Assembly (NCBI GenBank): GCA_934047225.1
Contig: OW203983.1
Span: forward strand, 1,054,001 to 1,118,000
DNA length: 64,000 bases
From: Ypsolopha sequella
Taxonomy: Eukaryota > Arthropoda > Insecta > Lepidoptera > Ypsolophidae
Reading direction: 5' to 3'
Below, in pieces: positions 21,262-36,114 of this stretch; the first letter of the stretch is position 1; every line of letters begins with the position of its first letter. The notes under the pieces are model-generated. The model was given only the letters and a program-made list of their open reading frames with translations. It had not been told where the DNA came from and searched no databases. The translations under genes and the position numbers were made by a program.

Positions 21262-24200
21262 TCTATATATTATAAAGATACAAAACGGTCACTGACTGAC
21301 TCACTCATTGACATGGTAGTTTAGTTGGAAGGAGTTGTCTGACATTGTAGTGATGTATGTATGAAATGTTCGGTGTCTAATACTGACTGGGGAAAAAGTC
21401 TGACATTTGACATTTTTTGACATTTGACATTTTTATGTCAATTCTTGTGGAAAGTGGCAGAATGTATGGAGATTTGTATGGGATTTTTGCGAAATTTTTT
21501 TTTCCTCGAACGAGCACGCGAGCGCGAAGCGCGAGCGTGCGAGTTCGCATGGACATGTCCAGCCACTAGGGATGTACCTTCTTTGACATTTTTGACATTT
21601 TTTTGACATTTTCCCTTATCTCCCGAACCGCTGGTCCTAGCGAGATGCGGTTTGGACTATAGTGATGGGCTCGTCTTGGGGGTTGGTATAGGGATGTCCC
21701 CCGGCACTAGGGATGGGACATTTTTTTTTTTTTTTTAAGAATAGACGGAAAAAAATTTTGATTTGGCCATATCTTCGGAACGGAAGGTGGTACAACCCTA
21801 GGGGTCGGACCATAGGGTGCCAAAAAAGTTTCTTTTTTTTTTTAAATGTCAAAACTTTAACCGACCGTATCTCCTAGACGGCTTGAGTTAGACCCATGTT
21901 GATGGGTGTCTAAGAAAAGGTCTCGCCGAGATCTATCCACCCCCGGTGTCAAAACTTCAACGGCCCGTATCTCCCAAACGGCTGGAGCTAGACCCATGTT
22001 CATGGTACTCTAAGAAAAGGGCTCGGCGAGCTCTACCTGGAAATCAAATAAAAAAAAAAAAAAGTCGAAAAAAAAAAAATGTTTTTTCCAAAACTTTGAT
22101 CGGCCATATCTTCCGAACCGTAGGTCCCAGCGAGTTGCGGTTTCGACTATAGTGATTGGTTCGCCGAGCGCTACCCGACCGCATTAAAAAATTTGACATT
22201 TGACATAATTTGACATTTTTTTGACAGGTCCAAAAAGTGCTCCGATTCGCTTGAAACTCGGTATCAAGGGACAGGTGGGTTCGCTGATTACGAATTTGTT
22301 GTCAAATTTGACACTTTTTGACAACCGACAGGGATTTTGACACTTTTTCGAAAAAAAAATTGATCGGACATTTCTCCGGATCTAATGGCGAGGCCGAAGG
22401 CCGAGCCCACAAGATTCTTTCAAGCGAGGCCGAAAAACGAGCATGTGAGGACGGAGAACGCGCCAGTGAGGCCGAAGGCCGAGCTGGCAGCGTTCGGAGT
22501 CCGAACATGCGAGTTTTTCGGCCGAGCACGACACCGCGGCCACCAGAGTCATATCTGATGTCATCCTAGGGAGGCCGAAGGCCGACCCCGGAGGACGATT
22601 CCGGAGGAATCGTCCGGAGGCCAAACAGTACCAAGCGGCGAGGCCGGAGGCCGAGCCTGTGAGGCCGAAGGCCGAACCGAGTATAAGCGAGGCCGATGAA
22701 CGAACATACGAGGCCGAAGGCCGAGTATGTGAGTTCATGAGGCCGAGTTCACATAACCCCGGGGGCATTACAATACCGTTTCACTTGGACATGTCTCCCG
22801 AACGGCTGAGGCTGGGCTTAGCGGGATTCAACTTCGTAGAAACTTGGTTCAAGCACATTTCGACCGTTGACAGTCTGGACACTTGACAGCTGTCAGAGGA
22901 AACATTTCGCGTAAACGATCCCGGCGAGGCCGAAGGCCGAGCCTACAAGTGTCTTTAAAGCGAGGCCGAAAAACGAGCATGCGAGGACGGAGAACGCGCC
23001 AGTGAGGCCGAAGGCCGAGCTGGCAGCGTTCGGAGTCCGAACATGCGAGTTTTTCGGCCGAGCACGACACCGCGGCTACCAGAGTCATATCTGATGTCAT
23101 CCCAGGGAGGCCGAAGGCCGACCCCGGAGGACGATTCCGGAGGAATCGTCCGGAGGCCAAACAGTACCAAGCGGCGAGGCCGGAGGCCGAGCCTGTGAGG
23201 CCGAAGGCCGAACCGAGTATAAGCGAGGCCGATGAACGAACATACGAGGCCGAAGGCCGAGTATGTGAGTTCATGAGGCCGAGTTCACTTTACCCCGACA
23301 GCATTACAAGACAGTTTCTTTTGGACATGTCTCCCGAACGGCTGAGGCTGGGCTTAGCGGGATTCAACTTCGTAGAAAGTTGGTTCAAGCACACTCAGAC
23401 CGTTGACAGTTTGGACACTTGACAGCTGTCAGAGGAAACATTTCGCGTAAACGATCCCGGCGAGGCCGAAGGCCGAGCCTACAAGCGTCTTTAGAGCGAG
23501 GCCGAAAAACGAGCATGTGAGGACGGAGAACGCGCCAGTGAGGCCGAAGGCCGAGCTGGCAGCGTTCGGAGTCCGAACATGCGAGTTTTTCGGCCGAGCA
23601 CGACACCGCGGCTACCAGAGTCATATCTGATGTCATCCTAGGGAGGCCGAAGGCCGACCCCGGAGGACGATTCCGGAGGAATCGTCCGGAGGCCAAACAG
23701 TACCAAGCGGCGAGGCCGGAGGCCGAGCCTGTGAGGCCGAAGGCCGAACCGAGTATAAGCGAGGCCGATGAACGAACATACGAGGCCGAAGGCCGAGTAT
23801 GTGAGTTCATGAGGCCGAGTTCACTTTACCCCGAGAGCATTAAAAGACTGTTTCTTTTGGACGCATCTTCCAAACGTTTGAGATTGGGCTTAGCGGGATT
23901 CGACTCCGTTGAAAGTTGGTTCCAGCACATTTCGACCGTGTACATTTTGGACCTTTGACAACTGTCAGAGTACACAATAGCAAAATATTAGTCCACTTCA
24001 ATGGAATCAAAGTTACCACACGTATTTCAACGCGCTATTACTGTTACGACGATGACAATTTTGAAAACTGATTATGACCGATCCCTTTTTTCCCACCCGA
24101 TCATGACCGATGACATTTCGTGATACAATTGACTTCTGCCCATTACTTGAATGTCGTCTGATCACCTGTTTCAACTCAATTTCAGCTTCCAAACGTGTTT

Positions 24201-24360
24201 TAAACTCGAATTCTCCTCAATCCTGTCACGTAAACGAAAAAGTTACAACAACAACTAAATAACAACCAATAACAATAAACAACAACAAGTTACAATAGGA
24301 ACAATAGCGTTTACCACACACGCGGGCTGCCTGCAGCCCGCGCACCACGCAAAACACTAG
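21262..24360 (+). mobile_element. Helitron unit 8, subtype a, 3 internal repeats
   Basis: 3099 bp. Internal repeats start near 22387, 22923 and 23459. The poly-T/A block near 21720-21760 differs from other units (TTAAGAATAGACGG), a private change useful for ordering duplications. Confidence 0.83.
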
Positions 24361-27300
24361 TCTATATATTATAAAGATACAAAACGGTGACTCACTGACT
24401 GACTCATTGACATGGTTGTTTAGTTGGAAGGAGTTGTCTGACATTATAGTGATGTATGTATGAAATGTTCGGTGTCTAATACTGACTGGGGAAAAATTAT
24501 GACATTTGACATTTTTTGACATTTGACATTTTTATGTCAATTCTTGTGGAAAGTGGCAGAATGTATGGGGATTTGTATGGGATTTTTGCGAAAAATTTTT
24601 TTTATTGGAACGAGCACGCGAGCGCGAAGCGCGAGCGTGCGAGTTCCTATGGACATGTCTAGCCACTAGGGATGTACCTACTTTGACATTTTTGACATTT
24701 TTTTGACATTTTCCCATATCTCCCGAACCGCTGGTCCTAGCGAGTTGCGGTTTGGACTATAGTGATGGGCTCGTCATTGGGGTTGGTATGGGGATGTCCC
24801 CCGGCACTAGGGATGGGACATTTTTTTTTTTTCTTAAATTTACTACAAAAAAATTTTGATTTGGCCATATCTTCGGAACGGAAGGTGCTACAACCCTAGG
24901 GGTCGGACCATAGGGTGCCAAAAAAGTTTCTTTTTTTTTTTTTAATGTCAAAACTTTATCCGACCGTATCTCCTAGACGGCTTGAGTTAGACCCATGTTG
25001 ATGGGTGTCTAAGAAAAGGTCTCGCCGAGATCTATCCACCCCCGGTGTCAAAACTTTAACGGCCCGTATCTCCCAAACGGCTGGAGCTAGACCCATGTTC
25101 ATGGTACTCTAAGAAAAGGGCTCGGCGAGCTCTACCTGGAAATCAAATAAAAAAAAAAAAAGTCGAAAAAAAAAATTTTTTTTTTGCCAAAACTTTGATC
25201 GGCCAAATCTTCCGAACCGTAGGTCCCAGCGAGTTGCGGTTTCGACTTTAGTGATCGGTTCGCCGAGCGCTACCCGACCGCATTAAAAAATTTGACATTT
25301 GACATAATTTGACATTTTTTTGACAGGTCCAAAAAAGTGCTCCGATTCGCTTGAAACTCGGTATCCAGGAGTAAATGGGGTGGTTGATTATGAATCCGAT
25401 GTCAAATTTGACACTTTTTGACAACCGACAGGGATTTTGACACTTTTTCGAAAAAAAAATGGATTGGACATTTTTTCGGATCTAACGGCGAGGCCGAAGG
25501 CCGAGCCTACAAGTGTCTTTCCAGCGAGGCCGAAAAACGAGCATGCGAGGACGGAGAACGCGCCAGCGAGGCCGAAGGCCGAGCTGGCAGCGTTCGGAGT
25601 CCGAACATGCTCGTTTTTTGGCCGAGCACGACACCGCGGCCACCAGAGTCATATCTGATGTCATTCTAGGGAGGCCGAAGGCCGACCCCGGAGGACGATT
25701 CCGGAGGAATCGTCCGGAGGCCAAACAGTACCAAGCGGCGAGGCCGGAGGCCGAGCCTGTGAGGCCGAAGGCCGAACCGAGTATAAGCGAGGCCGATGAA
25801 CGAACATACGAGGCCGAAGGCCGAGTATGTGAGTTCATGAGGCCGAGTTCACATAACCCCGGGGGCATTACAAGACAGTTTCACTTGGACGTATCTCCCA
25901 AACGTTTGAGATTGGGCTTAGCGGGATTCGACTCCGTTGAAAGTTGGTTCAAGCACAATTAGACCGTTGACAGTTTGGACACTTGACAGCTGTCAGAGGA
26001 AACATTTCGCGTAAACGATCCCGGCGAGGCCGAAGGCCGAGCCTACAAGTGTCTTTATAGCGAGGCCGAAAAACGAGCATGGGAGGACGGAGAACGCGCC
26101 AGTGAGGCCGAAGGCCGAGCTGGCAGCGTTCGGAGTCCGAACATGCGAGTTTTTCGGCCGAGCACGACACCGCGGCTACCAGAGCCATATCTGATGTCAT
26201 CCTAGGGAGGCCGAAGGCCGACCCCGGAGGACGATTCCGGAGGAATCATCCGGAGGCCAAACAGTACCAAGCGGCGAGGCCGGAGGCCGAGCCTGTGAGG
26301 CCGAAGGCCGAACCGAGTATAAGCGAGGCCGAAGGCCGAGTATGTGAGTTCATGAGGCCGAGTTCACATAACCCCGGGGGCATTACAATACCGTTTCACT
26401 TGGACATGTCTCCCGAACGGCTGAGGCTGGGCTTAGCGGGATTCAACTTCGTAGAAAGTTGGTTCAAGCACATTTAGACCGTTGACAGTTTGGACACTTG
26501 ACAGCTGTCAGAGGAAACATTTCGCGTAAACGATCCCGGCGAGGCCGAAGGCCGAGCCTACAAGTGTCTTTATAGCGAGGCCGAAAAACGAGCATGGGAG
26601 GACGGAGAACGCGCCAGTGAGGCCGAAGGCCGAGCTGGCAGCGTTCGGAGTCCGAACATGCGAGTTTTTCGGCCGAGCACGACACCGCGGCCACCAGAGT
26701 CATATCTGATGTCATTCTAGGGAGGCCGAAGGCCGACCCCAGAGGACGATTCCGGAGGAATCGTCCGGAGGCCAAACAGTACCAAGCGGCGAGGCCGGAG
26801 GCCGAGCCTGTGAGGCCGAAGGCCGAACCGAGTATAAGCGAGGCCGATGAACGAACATACGAGGCCGAAGGCCGAGTATGTGAGTTCATGAGGCCGAGTT
26901 CACATAACCCCGGGGGCATTACAATACCGTTTCACTTGGACATGTCTCCCGAACGGCTGAGGCTGGGCTTAGCGGGATTCAACTTCGTAGAAAGTTGGTT
27001 CAAGCACATTTAGACCGTTGACAGTTTGGACACTTGACAGCTGTCAGAGGAAACATTTCGCGTAAACGATCCCGGCGAGGCCGAAGGCCGAGCCTACAAG
27101 TGTCTTTCTAGCGAGGCCGAAAAACGAGCATGGGAGGACGGAGAACGCGCCAGTGAGGCCGAAGGCCGAGCTGGCAGCGTTCGGAGTCCGAACATGCGAG
27201 TTTTTCGGCCGAGCACGACACCGCGGCTACCAGAGTCATATCTGACGTCATTCTAGGGAGGCCGAAGGCCGACCCCGGAGGACGATTCCGGAGGAATCGT

Positions 27301-27956
27301 CCGGAGGCCAGACAGTACCAAGCGGCGAGGCCGGAGGCCGAGCCTGTGAGGCCGAAGGCCGAACCGAGTATAAGCGAGGCCGATGAACGAACATACGAGG
27401 CCGAAGGCCGAGTATGTGAGTTCGTGAGGCCGAGTTCACTTAACCCCGGGAGCATTACAAGACTGTTTCTTTTGGACCTATTTCGCAAACGTTTGAAATT
27501 GGGCTTAGCGGGATTCGACTCCGTTGAAAGTTGGTTCCAGCACATTTCGACCGTGTACATTTTGGACCTTTGACAACTGTCAGAGTACACAATAGCAAAA
27601 TATTAGTCCACTTCAATGGAATCAAAGTTACCACACGTATTTCAACGCGCTATTACGGTTACGACGATGACAATTTTGAAAACTGATCACGACCGATGAG
27701 TTTTTTTCCCACCCGATCATGACCGATGACATTTCGTGATACAATTGACTTCTGCCCATTACTTGAATGTCGTCTGATCACCTGTTTCAACACAATTTCA
27801 AACGTGTTTTTTACTCGATACCTTATCCTGTCACGTTAACGAAAAAGTTACAACAACAACTAAATGCAACAACCAACAACAACAAATAGAGTACAACAAG
27901 GAACAATTACAACTCACGCGGGCTGCCTGCAGCCCGCGCACCACGCAAAACACTAG
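24361..27956 (+). mobile_element. Helitron unit 9, subtype a, 4 internal repeats (longest)
   Basis: 3596 bp. Internal repeats start near 25487, 26023, 26538 and 27074. The second lacks 21 bp near 26330, joining two GAGGCCGA words and removing one arm of the 64-base hairpin. The first ~1.4 kb (24361-~25800) is nearly identical to unit 12 (33041-~34480, offset 8680), with a few scattered differences. Confidence 0.84.
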
Positions 27957-30402
27957 TTGCGAGCATAGCGAGCGCGAAGCGCGAGCATGCGAGCTATATT
28001 ATATAAAATTACAAAACGGTAACTGACTGACTGACTCATTGACATGGTAGTTTAGTTGGAAGGAGTCGTTTGGGGTGGTAGTGATGTATGTATGGAATGT
28101 TGGGTGTCTAATACTGAGTGGGGAAAAACCTCGACATTTGACATTTTTTGACATTTGACATGGGTTTTTGACATTTTAGTGAGGCGGGTCGTTGTATGGG
28201 ATTTTGTATGGGAGTTTTGCGAATGAGTAGGCGAGCCCGAAGGGCGAGCCTACGAACGAGCACGAACGAGCACGCGAGCGCGAAGCGCGAGCGGGCGAAG
28301 TTCGTAGGGATGTACCTGGGTACTAGGGATGGGAAAAATTGATATTTTTGACAGAACGAGCCCGCGAGCGCGAAGCGCGAGCGGGCGAAGTTCGCCGGAA
28401 CAAGCCCGCGAGCGCGAAGCGCGAGCGGGCGCAGTTCCTAGGGATGGCCCCGGTCACTAGGGATGGGAATTTTTTTTTTTTTCTAAAATTTGTTACAAAA
28501 AAATTTTGTTTTGGCTATATCTTCGGAACGGAAGGTGGTACAACCCTAGGGGTCGGACCATAGGGTGCCAAAAAAGTTTCTTTTTTTTTTTTTAATGTCA
28601 AAACTTTAACGGCCCGTATCTCCTAGACGGCTTGAGTTAGACCCATGTTGATGGGTGTCTAAGAAAAGGTCTCGCCGAGATCTAGCCCCCCCCGGTGTCA
28701 AAACTTTAACGGCCCGTATCTCCCAAACGGCTGGAGCTAGACCCATGTTCATGGTACTCTAAGAAAAGGGCTCGGCGAGATCTTTCTGGATATAAAATAA
28801 AAAAAAAAAAAAGTCGAAAAAAAAAAAAATTTTTTTACGAAAACTTTGGTCGGTCATATCTCCCGAACCGTAAGTCCTAGCGAGTTGCGGTTTCAACTTT
28901 AGTGATTGGTTCGCCGAGCGCTACCCGACCGCATAAAAAAAATTGACATTTGACATAATTTGACATTTTTTTGACATGTCCAAAAAAGTGCTCCGATTCG
29001 CCTGAAACTCGGTATCAAGGGGCAGGTGGGGTCGCTGATTACGAATCCACTTTCAAATTTGACACATTTTGACAACCGACAGGGACTTTGACACTTTTTC
29101 GAAAAAAAAAATGATCGGACGTTTCTTCGGCCGAGCACGACATCGCAGCCACCAGAGTCATATCTGATGTCATCCTAGGGAGGCCGAAGGCCGACCCCGG
29201 AGGACGATTCCGGAGGCCAAACAGTACCAAGCGGCGAGGCCGGAGGCCGAGCCTGTGAGGCCGAAGGCCGAACCGAGTATAAGCGAGGCCGATGAACGAA
29301 CATACGAGGCCGAAGGCCGAGTATGTGAGTTCATGAGGCCGAGTTCACTTGACCCCGGGAGCATTACAAGACAGTTTCACTTGGACGTATCTCCCAAACG
29401 TTTGAGATTGGGCTTAGCGGTATTCAACTTCGTAGAAAATTGGTTCAAGCACATTTCGACCGTTGACAGTTTGGACACTTGACAGCTGTCAGAGGAAACA
29501 TTTCAAGTAACGGATCCCGGCGAGGCCGAAGGCCGAGCCTACAAGTGTCTATATAGCGAGGCCGAAAAACGAGCATGTGAGGACGGAGAACGCGCCAGTG
29601 AGGCCGAAGGCCGAACTGGCAGCGTTCGGAGTCCGAACATGCGAGTTTTTCGGCCGAGCACAACACCGCGGCTACCAGAGTCATATCTGATGTCATCCTA
29701 GGGAGGCCGAAGGCCGACCCCGGAGGACGATTCCGGAGGAATCGTCCGGAGGCCAAACAGTACCAAGCGGCGAGGCCGGAGGCCGAGCCTGTGAGGCCGA
29801 AGGCCGAACCGAGTATAAGCGAGGCCGATGAACGAACATACGAGGCCGAAGGCCGAGTATGTGAGTTCATGAGGCCGAGTTCACTTTACCCCGAGAGCAT
29901 TACAAGACAGTTTATTTTGGACCTATCTCGCAAACGTTTGAGCTTGGGCTTAGCGGGATTCGACTCCGTTGAAAGTTGGTTCCAGCACATTTCGACCGTG
30001 TACATTTTGAACCTTTGACAGCTGTCAGAGTACACAAAAGCAAAATATTAGTTCACTTCAATTTAATCAAAGTTACCACACGTATTTCAACGCGCTGTTA
30101 CGGTTACGACGATGTCAATTTTGAAAACTGATCATGACCGATGACTTTTTTTCCCACCCGATCATGACCGATGACATTTCGTGATACAATTGACTTCTGC
30201 CCATTACTTGAATGTCGTCTGATCACCTGTTTCAACTCAATTTCAAACGTGTTTTTTACTCGATACCTTTTTCTGTCACGTTAACGAAAAAGTTACAACA
30301 ACAACTAAATGCAACAACAACCAACAACGTATACAAGTCCAACCAAGAACAATTACAACTCACGCGGGCTGCCTGCAGCCCGCGCACCACGCAAAACACT
30401 AG
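27957..30402 (+). mobile_element. Helitron unit 10, subtype b, 2 internal repeats (first truncated)
   Basis: 2446 bp. The first internal repeat is broken. Near 29127 the sequence jumps from TTCTTCGG straight to CCGAGCACGAC, removing the start of the repeat and the 104-base hairpin. Near 29210 the GGA-loop hairpin has lost one arm between two CCGGAGG words. The second repeat starts near 29519 and is intact. Confidence 0.83.
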
Positions 30403-33040
30403 TTGCGAGCATAGCGAGCGCGTAGCGCGAGCATGCGAGCTCTATATATATAAAATTACAAAACGGTAACTCACTGACTGACTCATTGACATGGTTGTTT
30501 AGTTGGAAGGAGTCGTTTGGGGTGGTAGTGATGTATGTATGGAATGTTGGGTGTCTAATACTGAGTGGGGAAAAAATCAGACATTTGACATTTTTTGACA
30601 TTTGACATGGTTTTTTGACGTTTTAGTGAGGCGGGTCGTTGTATGGGATTTTGTATGGGAGTTTTGTGAGTGAGTAGGCGAGCCCGAAGGGCGAGCCTAC
30701 GAACGAGCACGAACGAGCACGCGAGCGCGAAGCGCGAGCGGGCGATGTTTGTAGTGATGTACCTGGGTACTAGGGATGGGAAAAACTGACATTTTTGACA
30801 TTATTGACAGAACGAGCCCGCGAGCGCGAAGCGCGAGCGGGTGAAGTTCGCCGGAACAAGCCCGCGAGCGCGAAGCGCGAGCGAGCGCAGTTCCTAGGGA
30901 TGGCCCCGGTCACTAGGGATGGGAATTTTTTTTTTTTTTCTAAAATTTGTTACAATAAAATTTTGTTTTGGCCATATTTTCGGAACGGAAGGTGGTACAA
31001 CCCTAGGGGTCGGACCATAGGGTGCCAAAAAAGTTTCTTTTTTTTTTTTAATGTCAAAACTTTAACGGCCCGTATCTCCTAGACGGCTTAAGTTAGACCC
31101 ATGTTGATGGGTGTCTAAGAAAAGGTCTCGCTGAGATCTAGCCCCCCCTGGTGTCAAAACTTCAAAGGCCCGTATCTCCCAAACGGCTGGAGCTAGACCC
31201 ATGTTCATGGTACTCTAAGAAAAGGGCTCGGCGAGCTCTACCTGGAAATAAAATAATAAAAAAAAAAAGTCGAAAAAAAAAAAATTTTTTTTACGAAAAT
31301 TTTGGTCGGCCATATCTCCCGAACCGTAAGTCGTAGCGAGTTGCGGTTTCGACTTTAGTGATCGGTTCGCCGAGCGCTACTTGACCGCATAAAAAAATTT
31401 GACATTTGACAGAATTTGACATTTTTTGACAGGTCCAAAAAAGTGCTCCGATTCGTTTGAAACTCGGTATCCAGGAGTGAATGGGGTCGCTGATTACGAA
31501 TTTGTTGTCAAATTTGACACTTTTTGACAACCGACAGGGACTTTGACACTTTTTCGAAAAAAAAAATGATCGGACGTTTCTTCGGATCTAACGGCGAGGC
31601 CGAAGGCCGAGCTTACAAGTGTCTTTCCAGCGAGGCCGAAAAACGAGCATGTGAGGACGAAGAACGCGCCAGCGAGGCCGAAGGCCGAGCTGGCAGCGTT
31701 CGGAGTCCGAACATGCTCGTTTTTCGGCCGAGCACGACACCGCGGCCACCAGAGGCATATCTGATGTCATTCTAGGGAGGCCGAAGGCCGACCCCGGAGG
31801 ACGATTCCGGAGGAATCGTCCGGAGGCCAAACAGTACCAAGCGGCGAGGCCGGAGGCCGAGCCTGTGAGGCCGAAGGCCGAACCGAGTATAAGCGAGGCC
31901 GATGAACGAACATACGAGGCCGAAGGCCGAGTATGTGAGTTCATGAGGCCGAGTTCACTTTACCCCGAGAGCTTTACAAGACAGTTTCACTTGGACGTAT
32001 CTCCCAAACGTTTGAGATTGGGCTTAGCGGGATTCGACTACGTTGAATTGGTTCAAGCACATTTAGACCGTTGACAGTTTTGACACTTGACAGCTGTCAG
32101 AGGAAACATTTCACGTAACGGATCCCGGCGAGGCCGAAGGCCGAGCCTACAAGTGTCTTTATAGCGAGGCCGAAAAACGAGCATGTGAGGACGGAGAACG
32201 CGCCAGTGAGGCCGAAGGCCGAGCTGGCAGCGTTCGGAGTCCGAACATGCGAGTTTTTCGGCCGAGCACGACACCGCGGCTACCAGAGCCAAATCTGATG
32301 TCATTCTAGGGAGGCCGAAGGCCGACCCCGGAGGACGATTCCGGAGGAATCGTCCGGAGGCCAAACAGCACCAAGCGGCGAGGCCGGAGGCCGAGCCTGT
32401 GAGGCCGAAGGCCGAACCGAGTATAAGCGAGGCCGATGAACGAACATACGAGGCCGAAGGCCGAGTATGTGAGTTCATGAGGCCGAGTTCACTTAACCCC
32501 GGGAGCATTACAAGACAGTTGCTTTTGGACCTATCTCGCAAACGTTTGAGATTGGGCTTAGCGGGATTCGACTCCGTTGAAAGTTGGTTCCAGCACATTT
32601 CGACCGTGTACATTTTGAACCTTTGACAGCTGTCAGAGTACACAAAAGCAAAATATTAGTTCACTTCAATTTAATCAAAGTTACCACACGTATTTCAACG
32701 CGCTATTACGGTTACGACGATGACAATTTTGAAAACTGATCATGACCGATGACTTTTTTTCCCACCCGATCATGACCGATGACATTTCGTGATACAATTG
32801 ACTTCTGCCCATTACTTGAATGTCGTCTGATCACCTGTTGCAACTCAATGTCAGCTTCCAAACGTGTTTTAAACTCGAATTCTCCTCAATCCTGTCACGT
32901 AAACGAAAAAGTTTAAACAACAACTAAATAACAACCAACAACAACCGGTAACAACAAAGAACAATACAAATCAATTAGTAACAATAGCGTTTACCACACA
33001 CGCGGGCTGCCTGCAGCCCGCGCACCACGCAAAACACTAG
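30403..33040 (+). mobile_element. Helitron unit 11, subtype b, 2 internal repeats
   Basis: 2638 bp. The 5'-terminal hairpin has a GTA loop, as in unit 6. Internal repeats start near 31593 and 32127. The first carries the fully paired GCCAGC/GCTGGC arm. The tail carries private changes (ACACAAAAGC, TTCACTTCAATTTAATC) shared only with unit 10. Confidence 0.83.
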
Positions 33041-36000
33041 TCTATATATTATAAAGATACAAAACGGTGACTCACTGACTGACTCATTGACATGGTTGTT
33101 TAGTTGGAAGGAGTTGTCTGACATTATAGTGATGTATGTATGAAATGTTCGGTGTCTAATACTGACTGGGGAAAAATTATGACATTTGACATTTTTTGAC
33201 ATTTGACATTTTTATGTCAATTCTTGTGGAAAGTGGCAGAATGTATGGGGATTTGTATGGGATTTTTGCGAAAAATTTTTTTTATTGGAACGAGCACGCG
33301 AGCGCGAAGCGCGAGCGTGCGAGTTCCTATGGACATGTCTAGCCACTAGGGATGTACCTACTTTGACATTTTTGACATTTTTTTGACATTTTCCCATATC
33401 TCCCGAACCGCTGGTCCTAGCGAGTTGCGGTTTGGACTATAGTGATGGGCTCGTCATTGGGGTTGGTATGGGGATGTCCCCCGGCACTAGGGATGGGACA
33501 TTTTTTTTTTTTCTTAAATTTACTACAAAAAAATTTTGATTTGGCCATATCTTCGGAACGGAAGGTGCTACAACCCTAGGGGTCGGACCATAGGGTGCCA
33601 AAAAAGTTTCTTTTTTTTTTTTTAATGTCAAAACTTTATCCGACCGTATCTCCTAGACGGCTTGAGTTAGACCCATGTTGATGGGTGTCTAAGAAAAGGT
33701 CTCGCCGAGATCTATCCACCCCCGGTGTCAAAACTTCAACGGCCCGTATCTCCCAAACGGCTGGAGCTAGACCCATGTTCATGGTACTCTAAGAAAAGGG
33801 CTCGGCGAGCTCTACCTGGAAATCAAATAAAAAAAAAAAAAAGTCGAAAAAAAAAAAATTTTTTTGCCAAAACTTTGATCGGTCATATCTTCCGAACCGT
33901 AAATCCTAGCGAGGTGCGGTTTTTACTTTAGTGATCGGTTCGCCGAGCGCTACCCGACCGCATAAAAAAATTTGACATTTGACATAATTTGACATTTTTT
34001 TGACAGGTCCAAAAATGTGCTCCGATTCGCTTGAAACTCGGTATCCAGGAGTAAGTGGGGTCGCTGATTACGAATCCGTTGTCAAATTTGACACTTTTTG
34101 ACAACCGACAGGGATTTTGACACTTTTTCGAAAAAAAAATGGATTGGACATTTTTTCGGATCTAACGGCGAGGCCGAAGGCCGAGCCTACAAGTGTCTTT
34201 CCAGCGAGGCCGAAAAACGAGCATGCGAGGACGGAGAACGCGCCAGCGAGGCCGAAGGCCGAGCTGGCAGCGTTCGGAGTCCGAACATGCTCGTTTTTTG
34301 GCCGAGCACGACACCGCGGCCACCAGAGTCATATCTGATGTCATTCTAGGGAGGCCGAAGGCCGACCCCGGAGGACGATTCCGGAGGAATCGTCCGGAGG
34401 CCAAACAGTACCAAACGGCGAGGCCGGAGGCCGAGCCTGTGAGGCCGAAGGCCGAACCGAGTATAAGCGAGGCCGATGAACGAACATACGAGGCCGAAGG
34501 CCGAGTATGTGAGTTCATGAGGCCGAGTTCACTTGACCCCGGGAGCATTACACGACAGTTTCACTTGGACGTATCTCCCAAACGTTTGAGATTGGGCTTA
34601 GCGGTATTCAACTTCGTAGAAAGTTGGTTCAAGCACATTTCGACCGTTGACAGTTTGGACACTTGACAGCTGTCAGAGGAAACATTTCAAGTAACGGATC
34701 CCGGCGAGGCCGAAGGCCGAGCTTACAAGTGTCTTTATAGCGAGGCCGAAAAACGAGCATGTGAGGACGGAGAACGCGCCAGTGAGGCCGAAGGCCGAGC
34801 TGGCAGCGTTCGGAGTCCGAACATGCGAGTTTTTCGGCCGAGCACGACACCGCGGCCACCAGAGTCATATCTGATGTCATCCTAGGGAGGCCGAAGGCCG
34901 ACCCCGGAGGACGATTCCGGAGGAATCGTCCGGAGGCCAAACAGTACCAAGCGGCGAGGCCGGAGGCCGAGCCTGTGAGGCCGAAGGCCGAACCGAGTAT
35001 AAGCGAGGCCGATGAACGAACATACGAGGCCGAAGGCCGAGTATGTGAGTTCATGAGGCCGAGTTCACTTGACCCCGGGAGCATTACAAGACAGTTTCAC
35101 TTGGACGTATCTCCCAAACGTTTGAGATTGGGCTTAGCGGGATTCAACTTCGTAGAAAGTTGTGTCAAGCACATTTAGACCGTTGACAGTTTGGACACTT
35201 GACAGCTGTCAGAGGAAACATTTCGCGTAACGGATCCCGGCGAGGCCGAAAAACGAGCATGTGAGGACGGAGAACGCGCCAGTGAGGCCGAAGGCCGAGC
35301 TGGCAGCGTTCGGAGTCCGAACATGCGAGTTTTTCGGCCGAGCACGACACCGCGGCTACCAGAGTCATATCTGATGTCATCCTAGGGAGGCCGAAGGCCG
35401 ACCCCGGAGGACGATTCCGGAGGAATCGTCCGGAGGCCAAACAGTACCAAGCGGCGAGGCCGGAGGCCGAGCCTGTGAGGCCGAAGGCCGAACCGAGTAT
35501 AAGCGAGGCCGATGAACGAACATACGAGGCCGAAGGCCGAGTATGTGAGTTCATGAGGCCGAGTTCACTTAACCCCGGGAGCGTTACAAGACTGTTTCTT
35601 TTGGACCTACCTCGCAAACGTTTGAGATTGGGCTTAGCGGGATTCGACTCCGTTGAAAGTTTGTTCAAGCACATTTCGACCGTGTATATTTTGGACCTTT
35701 GACAACTGTCAGAGTACACAATAGCAAACAATTAGTCCACTTCAATGGAATCAAAGTTACCACACGTATTTCAACGCGCTATTGCGGTTACGACGATGAC
35801 AATTTTGAAAACTGATCATGACCGATGACTTTTTTCCCACCCGATCATGACCGATGACATTTCGTGATACAATTGACTTCTGCCCATTACTTGAATGTCG
35901 TCTGACCACCTGTTTCAACTCAATTTCACCTTCCAAACGTGTTTTAAACTCGAAACCTTATCCTGTCACGTTAACGAAAAAGTTCTAACAACAGCTACAT

Positions 36001-36114
36001 TACAACAACAAACAACAACAAATAGAGTACAACAAAGAACAAGAAACAATAGGAACAATAGCGTTTACCACACACGCGGGCTGCCTGCAGCCCGCGCACC
36101 ACGCAAAACACTAG
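33041..36114 (+). mobile_element. Helitron unit 12, subtype a, 3 internal repeats
   Basis: 3074 bp. Internal repeats start near 34167, 34703 and 35239. The third lacks ~36 bp at its start, joining two GCGAGGCCGAA words. The first 1.4 kb duplicates unit 9. Confidence 0.84.
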
